A stretch of 64,000 bases of DNA, taken from the NCBI RefSeq assembly GCF_014633365.1, contig NC_068350.1, forward strand, positions 7,355,922 through 7,419,921. Reading direction: 5' to 3'. The notes beneath the pieces are model-generated. The model was given only the letters and a program-made list of their open reading frames with translations, ran no database searches and had not been told where the DNA came from. The position numbers were made by a program, and so were the translations under genes. The DNA is from Diospyros lotus. Lineage: Eukaryota; Streptophyta; Magnoliopsida; Ericales; Ebenaceae. Below, piece after piece: positions 12,201 through 24,200 of this stretch (position 1 is its first letter; the number at the start of each line of letters is the position of its first letter).

Positions 12201-15200
12201 TTAATAATTTTAACATTTTGATGTAAATTAAAAATGTACAAATTTGTTTACTTGCTGCTTGCTGAGTATTGAACAATTATTATTATTATTTTTTTGTCTG
12301 AGTATTGTAACTTGTTACTTGCCAAGGAGGAAGTTGGCTTGCTGCTTGCAGCAAGGGCAAGCAGCAACTTCGCAAGGACTTCCTTGTTGCTGCTACAGCA
12401 AGCGTCCTTGCTCGTAGCTGCTTGCTGCTTCAGCAACGAGCAAGGACAAAGATGACGCAGCAAGTAGCAATGAGGAAGGAGGAAGATGGCCATACTTACT
12501 GGAGGAAGAAGAGCGAGAACTGGCGGGAGAAAACGGCCTGATCGGCGGCGAGAGACACAAAAATGATGAGATTGGTGGCGACAAGTCTGACTAGGGAGTG
12601 AACGGGAAAGTGAGAGAGAAGGGGAAAGCGGCGAGAGATAGAGTAATGATGAGAGAGAGAGGGAAGCTAAAACATAATCGGCCCAGGCCGCACACAACCC
12701 AAGCAGGTAGGCAGCCCAGGCGGCTAGGCGCTGCCTTGGCCGCCTAGGCGCCAATCGGGCCCAATTGATGGGCCTGGCGCCTAGGGGTGCTGACTAGGGC
12801 TTAATCGTGGCAGCCAAGGGCCGCCTAGCTCCTAGGCGGCTGCCTTGGCTGCCTTTTAGTTCACTGCTTCGAATCATAATCTATCATCTCAGACTCACAA
12901 TCATATGTAAAAAGTTACAAATTGCTCTATTTTCTCATTCCTCATCAAATTCTAGTTTAAAATCTTCTTCCTCTTCATTTTCTTCATTGAACACATCAAT
13001 ATTTTTTTCATCCGAATCCACCAGATTAGGCTCCTTCTCATCTATGAGTTACAATAGAGTGGACCTAGATGACGTAACACTCTTTCTTTTTGATGATGAA
13101 GCTGAAGCAGCATGTGACTTTGATCTTGTTTGATGGATGGGATCATTGACACTAGAAGCCCTAGCAACATCATCCCATGTCAAAGGCTCATCCTCAAAAA
13201 TGAATTTGTCATCAGAATTATCTTCCATTCTTATAATCAACCACTTATTACTATTATCAATGTCATTCAAAAGAATGGGATCAACAGTATCACACATCAA
13301 ATTGATGATTCAATCCCCAATTGTACTTTACAAAAACCAAATTATTTAGCCGCTCTTGTGCAAACCTATTTCTCCCTTTGCTATGAAGCTGCCTAAATTA
13401 AAAAAAAACTTAAAGAGTATAACTATGAGCTATCAATTAAATAAAAATAAAACAAACACCACCAAATAGGTAATAGTGGTCGCTTACATGCTTAAAACAT
13501 ATTCCAATTTCTCTCACACCTTGAAGCACTGCATGCGAGACTTAAAATCCTAACAACAAACTCTTGTAAGTTTGGAGTTGATCCATACATAGTCCACCAC
13601 TCGGTTGTTTATTAAATAAACTCTTAACTTAGAAAACTACTTTTGCAAAAAATAATTAGAAAAGTAATTTAGATATTACTTGGTGGCTTTTTTTACTTTG
13701 CCTTTTAGCTCTCTCTCTCTCTCAGAGCCTTCTGCATTCCTATACTTGACTAGCTCATCAGAAATTTTGCCTTGCAACTCAATACTTTGCACTAACCTTT
13801 GGAGACAATCATACAACCCTGTTGTGATGTCTTCTCTCGGTTGATGTTAGGGTTTCAATAAGAAAATTCTGGCTGATGGAGTTGGGAAGACCACCTATTG
13901 TCAATTGTATAAAAAATATGTCCATACTTAAGAGTCGTCATCATGGAAGGACATTGCAATCTCTATCCATTGCCTCATAAATATAACCCATAGTGGCTTA
14001 TTCTCTGCACCAAACGAATGTGCGAATAAGGGGGCTAGGAAATTTAAGAATTTCAACTATATTCCTCGAAAAATGTAATCATCAGTACACTGCTAGCAGC
14101 TCTTTTACCTGCTTGCTCCTTTGCCCACTTACTAGTGTTCCATTCTTCAGAAGTAAACATCTTCCTCAAGTTTTTTCTGTGAATATGCAATGATTTAAGT
14201 GTTAGAATGGCTGTAGTGAATCTTGTAACTGCAACCTTTTTAGTTCTGTCTGGTAAATTGTCACAATATAACCACTAAAAAAAATATAGCCCTCGTCAAG
14301 GTTTGATGAACTGTAGGAAACTAAATATCCTCCAACATCAAATCAATGCAATGGGCTGCATATGGAGTCCAATATAAATGTGGTCTTCTTGCCTCTTAAC
14401 ATTTTGGCTGATGCAAATAGAAAATTTTGGATATATTAACTACTTTTTAAGTTAATTAAATTAGAAAACATGTTTAAAGATGAATACGAAATTAAGAATC
14501 TAAAATATATACCTGCAGCAACATAGTTGTAGGCACTGTCTGTCACCGCTTGAACCACATTTGCCTCACCAATTTGTTCCACCATATCATTAAGTAAATG
14601 ACACAACTTCTCGGCATTCTCCACGACATTAGAGACATCAATTGATTTGATGAACACTGATCCTCTTGGAGAGTTCACTAAAAAAATTTTGATGTCTCTA
14701 TTCAAAATTGAATCCCTCCAACCATCAGAAAGAATTGAGCATCCATTTTTTGCCCTATCTTCTTTATGAGCCTTGGGCATTTGTTTGGTGTTATCAACTT
14801 GCTTCTTCAACAAAGGAACTCTTAGCTCATGGTAACTAGGTGACTTAAAATCAGGACCATGTTGCCCAATTGCTTCAACTGCTACTGCAAAACTTTCTAA
14901 TTGTGCAGCATTAAATGGTATGTCAGCATCATAAAACCACATGGCAATTTCTATAAATGTCCTGTCCCTTAACTCCTTTTTACATGCTTCATTGATGACC
15001 ACTTGTTTCATCTTTCCGTCTCTCCTATCCTGTACAACTTTCTGTGGATTAGGAGTGAAATATAAATCCATAGGGCCCTTTGGTTTTGCCTTCTTTGTGT
15101 TGACAAATTTATTGTTACTCGAGAACTTGAAACAAACCTTGTCTCTTTAGATTGTATTTTTTACCTCAATTTCCTTCTCTTCATCCCCAATAACATCAAA

Positions 15201-18200
15201 ATCATTAATTCCCATAAGGTCCATACTTTCTTTGGCCTTTTTCAACATGAAATTTTTTATCTCCTCACACACATGAGCTGGACACTTCTAGCATCCTGTT
15301 GTATTTCTAAAGCCACCAACAATGTGTTCTTTAGATTGATATAGTCACCCTTTTGTGACTTTTCCACAAAAATTACAAGCAACCTTGTTCCTATTGTTTG
15401 GATATGCCAAATGGCAATATTTCCAAGCCGGATCTTTTCTGAGTAGAGATCCCAGAATTCTCTACACTAACCATTTAATTCAAGCCTAAATGTTATAAAA
15501 AATAAATAAACCATTAGAAGAAAGAAAAAGCATAAAATTACTTTAATGTCCCCCCCCCCCCCCCCCCAAAAAAAAAAAAAGACAATAGGAACACGTTGAC
15601 AAAACACAAAACAAAACCATTTTTTTTAAAAAAGCAAACAGGACAACAATTAGCAAAAGTTAAAAAAAAAAAAGTATCAAAAAGTCATTAAAAACATATT
15701 GCAAAAGAGATAATAATTAAAATATAATATAAAGATGTCTTATTTGGACTGGACAACAACAATATTTAATATAATATAAATTATAAAGTTATAAAAATAT
15801 AAGCAGTTAACATAAAGTTATAAACATTGAACAAGCTGCAACAGTGTATTGTTTGAAGACTGGACCAACAACAGCAAGAAGATAAGACAATGTATACTTA
15901 TATAGTTACAAATACAATAAAGACGTTGAACATAGTATAATATAATGATTATGTTAAATACTAATATAATTATTTCATATAAAAATTTCAAGCAAACTGG
16001 TGTTAGCAGGTTGCACTTGCACAAGTACATTACATAGAGTACACAATAAAAACCAAGTAACCAAATAAACAAAGAAAACCAAGCAAGGAGAAAGAACATA
16101 ATGCCATTGCTCTTAGCGAAAAAAAGAACCAACTCAATGGACAAATAAACCAAAAAAATGAACAGCAAGCACAAAAAAATAGAAAACCAATGAAAACTCA
16201 GTCTCTGGAGGTCAAAGTTGCTGGAACTGGTTCGCCTACCTCTAGTGTCAATCAAAACAGGTTGCTGGAGGTAGGTCCTGCGCACCCACATGCAAGGCCT
16301 GTTTGCCAGACTATGAGCCACACATGCGGCCACTTGCCAGCATGTGGGAGGCGCCGGTGAACCTCCATCTTGCAGCAGTAGGTTCGCCTGTCGCCTTAAA
16401 ACTAAAAAATGTAGTCCTATTATGCAACTAACAAGACAATCTAAGGATAAAGCTTATGGACCAAAAAAAGAAAGAAACAAAAATACCTAAGATTGCAGTG
16501 AAGCCTGACGATTTGAGTTGATTTCTATGGGTTTGAAGTCTTGGATACTCAATTCACTGGTTCCTTAAGGCTGGTTAACTCTTTGAATAGTTTTGTTTGC
16601 ATGGAGAGACTCAATATTCTTTAGGTTAGTAGAAGAGAAAAACCTAAGAATCATGGACTTGGGGACACGGGACACAACATTTTTCAAAATATTAGGACAC
16701 GACATGGTTGGGATACGTTAGTTAATAAACTAGATTTTTTGTATTTCTAGTGACATAATAGAATAGCAAAATTATATTCTAAACTCATAAATATGCATTT
16801 AATATCCAAAATACGAAATTCCAGATAAATAACTTTAATCTCATTACTCATTTTGAATTTAAACACCAAAAGATCTAAAACCAGTATCTAGAATTCAAAA
16901 AATAAAATAAAATAAAGACTAGAGTTAGGAAATATGTAAACACAAAATGTAAATCAATCCTTTATTCCTTCATACACCGGGTTTTAGCTGCTTCATCTTG
17001 AACTTCATTTACATCATCAATACCTTCTACGAAAATCACACCGTCCAAGTCTGGTATCCAGAGAAAGATTAGCAATTTCAAGCATCCCAACATCCCCAAA
17101 TGAATCAAATGAATCCCCAGCTATATCCCACATCTTAGTCTCTCCTTGCATATATTGTGGGGATTTTCTTGACAAAAGAAGAAAATAAAACCAAATCTTT
17201 GGCACACTTTGTAGTCATATTGTTTCTCTTCATGGAATGCACAAAAGAGTAAGTACTCCAATTTCTTTCACAACATGAAGAGGATGATGGCTGCATAAGT
17301 AAATCTAAATGCTAACCCCTAAAGCAAAGGAGCTGAAGAACCATGGAGGCTCCACGATGTAATGGGATCCATTGAGTACACTCCCCTCATGAATGAAAAA
17401 TCTGTAAATCCAGTAGCTACTCTTGACATGTTCCTCGTTGTCAGAAAAATATCTTTTCATACACTTTCCCCATTCTTTGTTTACGTCCAAATTCTTATGT
17501 GGAGCAATTGGATTTGGATCTTCTTGGAGCCTCTTTTCACTGTAAAACCTTTAGTAAAACATAGAGTAAAAAGGAAAAAAAGATAAAATTCAGTTTGAAT
17601 ATAAATGACAAACAAAAACTCAGTATAAAATTAAACTAAAAAGATATAAAGACTAACCTTGGATTCAAAGAATGAGCTAAACAACAGACTGGTGTATTAT
17701 TTTTTGTTCAATGATCAACAAGTATGTCATACACCACATCATAAAAGATGGATCATTCAGTTAGCCTTTTCCCCTCATGCCTGTATATTGCCTACTTCAC
17801 ATTTTCAATCATAGAATCCCACATCTCGTGCATTAAATGGAGACAAGGTCTATTTGTGTCACAATCTCTAATCATATCATATATAGGTGTTGTGAACACA
17901 AGTATACAATCAACACCATCCCACCAAAGTTCATCCAAAATCTTGTCCCTCACAAACCATGACTTAATCATATAATCTGCTCGGTAGCATGACCATTTGT
18001 CACTGATCACCATTGATTGCAGACCATGCTTGATAAGCTTGAGCCTTTTTAACATGACTATAGTTGTTGCAAACCGTGTATCTGCAACAGATAACAACTT
18101 CAATGGAACAAACTCATTAAAAATTGCCAATCTCATAGAATGATTCATGATGAAATTTTTAATTTGGCAAGCATCGTCATCAATTTCTGTAATCCAACTG

Positions 18201-21200
18201 CATGCATCATAGGTAACTTGATTATTTTCATGATTCCTGGCTGCACAAATATTTTTCAATGCCAAGTTCAACGTATGAACCACGCAAGGAGTCCAAAAAA
18301 ATATTTGGAAATAATCCTTCGATGATTTGCCCAGCACCTTTACAATTTCTGGCATTATCAGTAATTACCTGAATCACATTATCAGCCCCAATCTCATTGA
18401 TCACCTCTTGTATCAAATCAACAATAAATTTCTTATCTTTAACTTCCCCTGAACAGTCAACAGCTTTCAGAAACATGGGCCGACCATCTGAAAGTGCCAT
18501 AAAATTAATTATGATCTCCTTTGTGAGTCGCTCGTTGCATCACTCATGATACTAATGCCCTTTACCTTCCAGGTTCCTTTGATGGGCTGTAACAATCTGT
18601 CAACATGTGCCTTTTCTTGTTGGAGCAAACTAGTCCTCAACAAATTATATCCAGGAGGCAAATAACCAGGAATTGCATTAGCAGCTGCATATGTATAAGA
18701 ACTCATATAATATGGATTCCTCGCAAGATGAAACAGTAAGCCAGCTGAATAAAACATTCTAGCAATGTGAGCATGCAATTCATTACGAGCTTGCATATTA
18801 AAAGCTTTGGAAAGAGAACTACTTTTGCCACCACTTTTAGTCACAAGTGTTCTCTTTTTTGAGCCAACACTTCCTTGTACATAGCCTGCTAATGGTCCTG
18901 ATCCCATAGTCTTTGATGAACTGCTCTGAGGAGGCAAAGGAATTTTTTTCGGCCCATTCTTCTTTGCTATTTTTTTAGCTTCATCATCTAACTTTTGTAC
19001 CTCAATGAAATCACTTCCTAGAATTTTCTTACAAGGTGCAACACCTTCTCCTGATATTTTTAGCAAGTGAACTCTAATCCTTGTATGTGAGAGACTTCTT
19101 CTCATTGCAAAAGTCACATTGCCATTGAATGTTCCCCCCTCCCTTTTGAGAAGTATTAATTTTGATGACATATCTCCACAATTTCCAAGTTTTCCTCCGA
19201 ATGAATATTAGTAGCATCAACATTAGAAGAAGAATCCATCTTTGAATCCAAGCAACCCATTCTTTGCTATTTTTTTAGCTTCATCATCTAACTTTTTTAC
19301 CTCAATGAAATCACTTCCTAGAATTTTCTTTCAAGGTGCAACACCTTCTCCTGATATTTTTAGGAAGTGAACTCTAATCCTTGTATATGAGAGAGACTTC
19401 TTCTCATTGCAAAAGTCACATTGCCATTGAATGTTCCCCCCTCCCTTTTGAGAAGTATTAATTTTCATGACATATCTCCACAATTTCCAAGTTTTCCTCC
19501 GAATGAATATTAGTAGCATCAACATTAGAAGAAGAATCCATCTTTGAATCCAAGCAATCTAATCAAATAAAATATAAAATATATAATATTGTACTGGTGG
19601 TTTCTGTATCGGTGATTTCTGTTGTTTATCCTTGTCAGTTTGGGGCAACATCCTCTTTCTTCGTTCTGCTTTCTGAAGTAGCATAATTTTGGTTTTAAAC
19701 TCAAATGTATCATGCCTTTCTTATTATCTCAGTCCCAAGCTAAATTTGCCGCATCCCCACAATAATGGGAACACATTTCAGCTGCGTAGACCATCTCCAA
19801 CCCAACCCCAAATTTGGGGTAAAACCCTCTCCAACCCACCCTCAAATCCTACCCCAAATTTGGGGTTGTGAATAGTATTGTCCCAAATTTGGGGTTACAC
19901 TATTCCTTGACCCCAAATTTGGGGTAATATGTTTATTCCTATCCCCCCTCCCCCCATTTTAACTATAACAAAATTGAATTCCTTTTGTGTCCCACTTTTA
20001 TATATTTTTATTTACTTATTATTAGTATTAACAATATTTAAATAATATTAATAAATTATAATCAATTAATGAATAATAATTAATAAATGCACTAAATTAG
20101 AAATTACTAAATAATAATTGATTAATAATTATTAAATATATTAAATTAAAAATTACTAAATAAAATTTACAGACACAATAATTAAAAATAAGCTGAATAA
20201 ACACTACAACATCATACATATTGAAAACTAAATATTATTGAATTTGAAATATTACATAAACAAAGACAATAATTTAATAATCTGGTAAATCACTTCCGGA
20301 TCCTCCAATATCATTGAAAAATTGGCCAAAAGAACCAGGGGTACTTTGAGATCTGCCAGCTTGTTGTTGAGTCCTTTTCTGTAAAATTTTCATTTGTTCA
20401 GTTCGAAAATATTCCCGTAGATTTGGATCATCTATGGATGTCAAATCTTTCAATAAGATCTTATTTTCCTCGCGATATTCAGCCATGGCCAACTTTCTTG
20501 ACTCATTTTGTGCTCGGATCATTTGGATTTGATAAATCTGTTGTCTATCCTCGCTGCTCTTTTTTAAAATGTTGGCAAGTTGTCGATTTTCTTCCTTAAT
20601 AGCTTCAATAAATTTTGTATTGTCTTCATCAGTTTTCCTTTTCATTTTTTCCTTTTTTACCCCTATGGGTCGTTGAGTAGAAGGACTTTCATCACCTTTT
20701 TCATTTATATCTAGAGAAAACGAAGACAATCCAGGAGATGTTGGTTGTGATGACGGGTAGTACTCTGAAGTTGGAGATTCTCCTTCTGATGATGCACTAA
20801 TTCCACATGGTCGATGAAGGATTGTTGTTGTGTTAACATCACCTCCAAATTTTTCAATATCTTTGAGGAGAGGCCAGACATGATCAAATTTGAATCCTTT
20901 CTTGTAGTTTTTATCTTTTGCTAACAACATCTTGGCTCGAAACATCTACAGAATAATGCAAATGTAATGTTATGTTCATTTAAATATAATATTGTAAACT
21001 AATGTTACAAATAATACTCACAATATCTTGTTCCGCAGCACCACTTTGATTCAAATTTTCTACTTGCCGAACACATCCCCGCATTTTGCTAACTGCAGCC
21101 AAGATAACTTGCATTCTCTTCTGTAATGATTTTTTATTTCGAGCCTGAGTTATAGAACTTGGAAGTGTGTTGTTATACTCACCTTCAATTTGAGACCAGA

Positions 21201-24200
21201 ACTGATCCCTAGACTGGTTGATACCTGTAATCGGATTTTGCGAAACATTAAGATACACACGACATAGATGTATATCTTCTTCGTGTGAGTATGAAGAACT
21301 TCGTTGGACAAAAGTCATTTTTAGGAGAAGGTTTGGGATAGAGTAAATGTGATACTAAAGAGATGTCATATTTATAGACAAAAAAGAAGGTAATTATAAG
21401 ATTTGATTTAGATATGAATTGTAGGGCTAAGATCTTATCAAATCTAATCCAACGGATGGGGTGACTTATCCAAGATATCTTATCTATTCAAAAAGTAATG
21501 ATTTTTTTTTTCAACAATAGTGTTGTAAGGCTAAGATCTTGTCAAATCCAATCCAACGGATAGGGTAACTTATTCAAGATATCTTATCTATTCAAAAAGT
21601 AATGATTTTTTTTTCAACAATAGTGTTGTAAGGCTAAGATCTTGTCAAATCCAATCCAACGGATGGGGTGACTTATCCAAGATATCTTATCTATTCAAAA
21701 AGTAATGATTTTTTTTTTTTATATGGATTGTAGGGCTAGGATATTGTCAAATCCAATCCAACGGATGGGGTGACTTATCCAAGATATCTTATCTATTCAA
21801 AAAGTAATGATTTTTTTTTTTCAACAATAGTGTTGTAAGGCTAAGATCTTGTCAAATCCAATCTAACGGATGGGGTGACTTATCCAAGATATCTTATCTA
21901 TTCAAAAAGTAATGATTTTTTTTTCAACAATAGTGTTGTAAGGCTAAGATCTTGTCAAATCCAATCCAACGGATGGGGTGACTTATCCAAGATATCTTAT
22001 GAGTTTATCACTAAATAATGAGTTTCACTGCTGGAGGTCCCTCCTATGTTTCTTCTTCTTCGTTATCCGATGGTGAAAGTGATAATGAAGTACAATTTCA
22101 GGCTAATCTTGAAGCGATTGATGCAGAAGAGGATGCAGCAATTCGCCTAATTTCCAACAACAATCTCTTTATTGCTCACTATCTCAATCAACAAAAAGCA
22201 TGCTTACCAATGCATGGAGGCTCGATTCCTAGTCATATAGTGATCAATCGTGACTGAGAGATTGCTGGTGCAAACTTGTTCAATGACTATTTTGTCGAGA
22301 ATCCACGTTACAATGAAGAGATGTTTCGTCGAAAATTTCATATGTCTCGAAATTTATTTTTACGAATTGTTAGAGCCGTGAAAAGTTATGACAACTACTT
22401 TGTGCAAAAAAGGGATAGTATAGGAAGACTTGGATTGTCATCTCTTTAGAAGATAACGGCTGTGTTTCGAATTTTGGCATATGGTGTAGCTGCAGATGCC
22501 ACTGATGAATACATTAAAATAGGAGAATCCACAGCAATTGAAAGTTTGAAGAGATTTTGTCGTGCTGTTGTGGAAGTATTTGCAGAATGTTATTTAAGAT
22601 CGCCCAACTCCAATGATGTTGCAAGGCTACTCAATGTCGGTAAACAACGTGGCTTTCTAGGGATGTTGGGTAGCTTATATTGTATGCATTGGAGGTGAAA
22701 AAATTGTCCAACGGCTTGGGCAGGACAATATGCAGGTCGTAGTGAATCCCCAAGCATTATCCTCGAGGCTTTAGCTGATTATGATCTTTGGATATGGTAT
22801 GCATATTTTGGCATGCTAGGGTCAAACAACAATATTAATGTGTTGGAGGCGTCCCGTCCCATCTTTTTGCTAACCTCGCTGAAAGTATTGCTCCTCCTGC
22901 TCATTATGTTATTTGAGGAAAAGAATATAGCATGGGTTATTATCTAGCTGATAGTATATACCCAAAATGGTCTATCCTTGTGCAAACAATTTATGATCCA
23001 CGCGGTCCAAAAAAAAAATTATTCGCCATGAAGCAGGAAGCATGTAGAAAAGACGTAGAACGTGCATTTGGCGTTTTGCAATCTCGCTTTGCAATTGTGG
23101 CAGGACCGACACGTTTCTGGCACAAACATGTATTACGTGACATAATGACTACGTGCATTATTATGCACAACATGATTGTAGAGGATGAGCGTAATGTTGA
23201 TGCACCAATTTAAGATTGGATGGAAGCACCAATTCCAGAAGTCAAGATGCTAAGTGATGAAAATTCTCGCTTTGAAGGATTTCTTGCTCGTCATAGACAA
23301 ATCAAGGATAAAGAGGCTCACATTGTACTTCAAGATGCCTTAATTGATCATTTGTGCGATGAATATACTAATTCCGAGAATTAAGTTTTATTGTATGTTC
23401 GACTTTACGTTTGTGTGGTGAAGATTTTTACATTATATGTAATAATATTTTCTTAATTTTGTCGTGTTCAATGTAATGTTTTGTTGATTGAGATAGTAAA
23501 TGTAATGTTTTTATTTTTTAATATTATTGATAATTAATTTTTTTAGTTAATTATGTAACTTTTAGGTAATAATTTAAATTGATATATAATAAATAAGTAA
23601 ATAATTTACATTATAAAAGAATGTTTAGAATCAAAAAATAAAGAAAAAAGAAATAAAATATTCCTTTACCCCAAATTTGGTTGGAGAGGAATTGGATCTT
23701 ACCCCAAATTTGGGGTAAGTTTGGGGTAAAGGGTTGGAGATGCCCTTAGCCATATTGCTCTCTTCTAAGAAAGAACAAAGTCTCTCCTTATGGTGCCTAT
23801 TTCTTTTTTCTTTGACTCTCCCACCCATCCTTCCCCCTCTCCGGTAATCCCATGATCATGCTCCTTGTTTCATTTTAAACACTGTAGCAGTTAATCAAAA
23901 CATTACCTTACAAGCAGTAAAGTTGTGTTTATGAGTACTATTATAAATCATGTAGTTCTCACAAACAAGAGTATGAATGTGGAGTTATAATCTGGTTCTG
24001 AGCCCTCTAGGCCTGAACCGCTTTTATAATTATCATGGAACTTGGTTTATCGAATGATTCTTTGGCATTCATTTTCATTTACAGAGTCAGCCCTTGGAGG
24101 AGTATTACCGCAATCAAGGAAAATTGCTAGAGTTTGATCTTCCCGGAGGGATCCCAGAATCATGGCCTAGATTGCTGGAAGCCCTTAACCTCGACCTCGA

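Larger units (their letters stand above)
19789..23745. mobile_element. PIF/Harbinger transposon with two divergent ORFs
   Basis: The ends are inverted copies (CCATCTCCAACCC at 19791; GGGTTGGAGATG near 23731), the typical terminus of plant PIF/Harbinger elements. Both ends carry clusters of the palindrome CCCCAAATTTGGGG (left near 19803, 19854, 19885, 19911; right near 23669 and 23700). The interior holds ORF1 on minus and the transposase on plus, driven apart from a repeat-filled centre. A TTA-type target duplication is plausible on the right (TTAGCC) but not clean on the left (TAG). It lies in the adenylate kinase intron. Confidence 0.88.

Noticed and set aside
12248..12754. 168-residue antisense open frame
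   Set aside because: Lies wholly within the hAT MITE with CTTCGAAT duplications; Ser/Leu/Pro low-complexity reading of repeats.
15818..16333. 171-residue antisense open frame
   Set aside because: Composed mostly of hydrophobic and Leu/Ile/Phe-rich low-complexity sequence in AT-rich DNA, with no motif and no homologue I can name.
21423..22003. Possible CRISPR-like array
   Set aside because: Units repeat along their whole length with no distinct spacers, and the genome is a plant; it is a minisatellite in a transposon.
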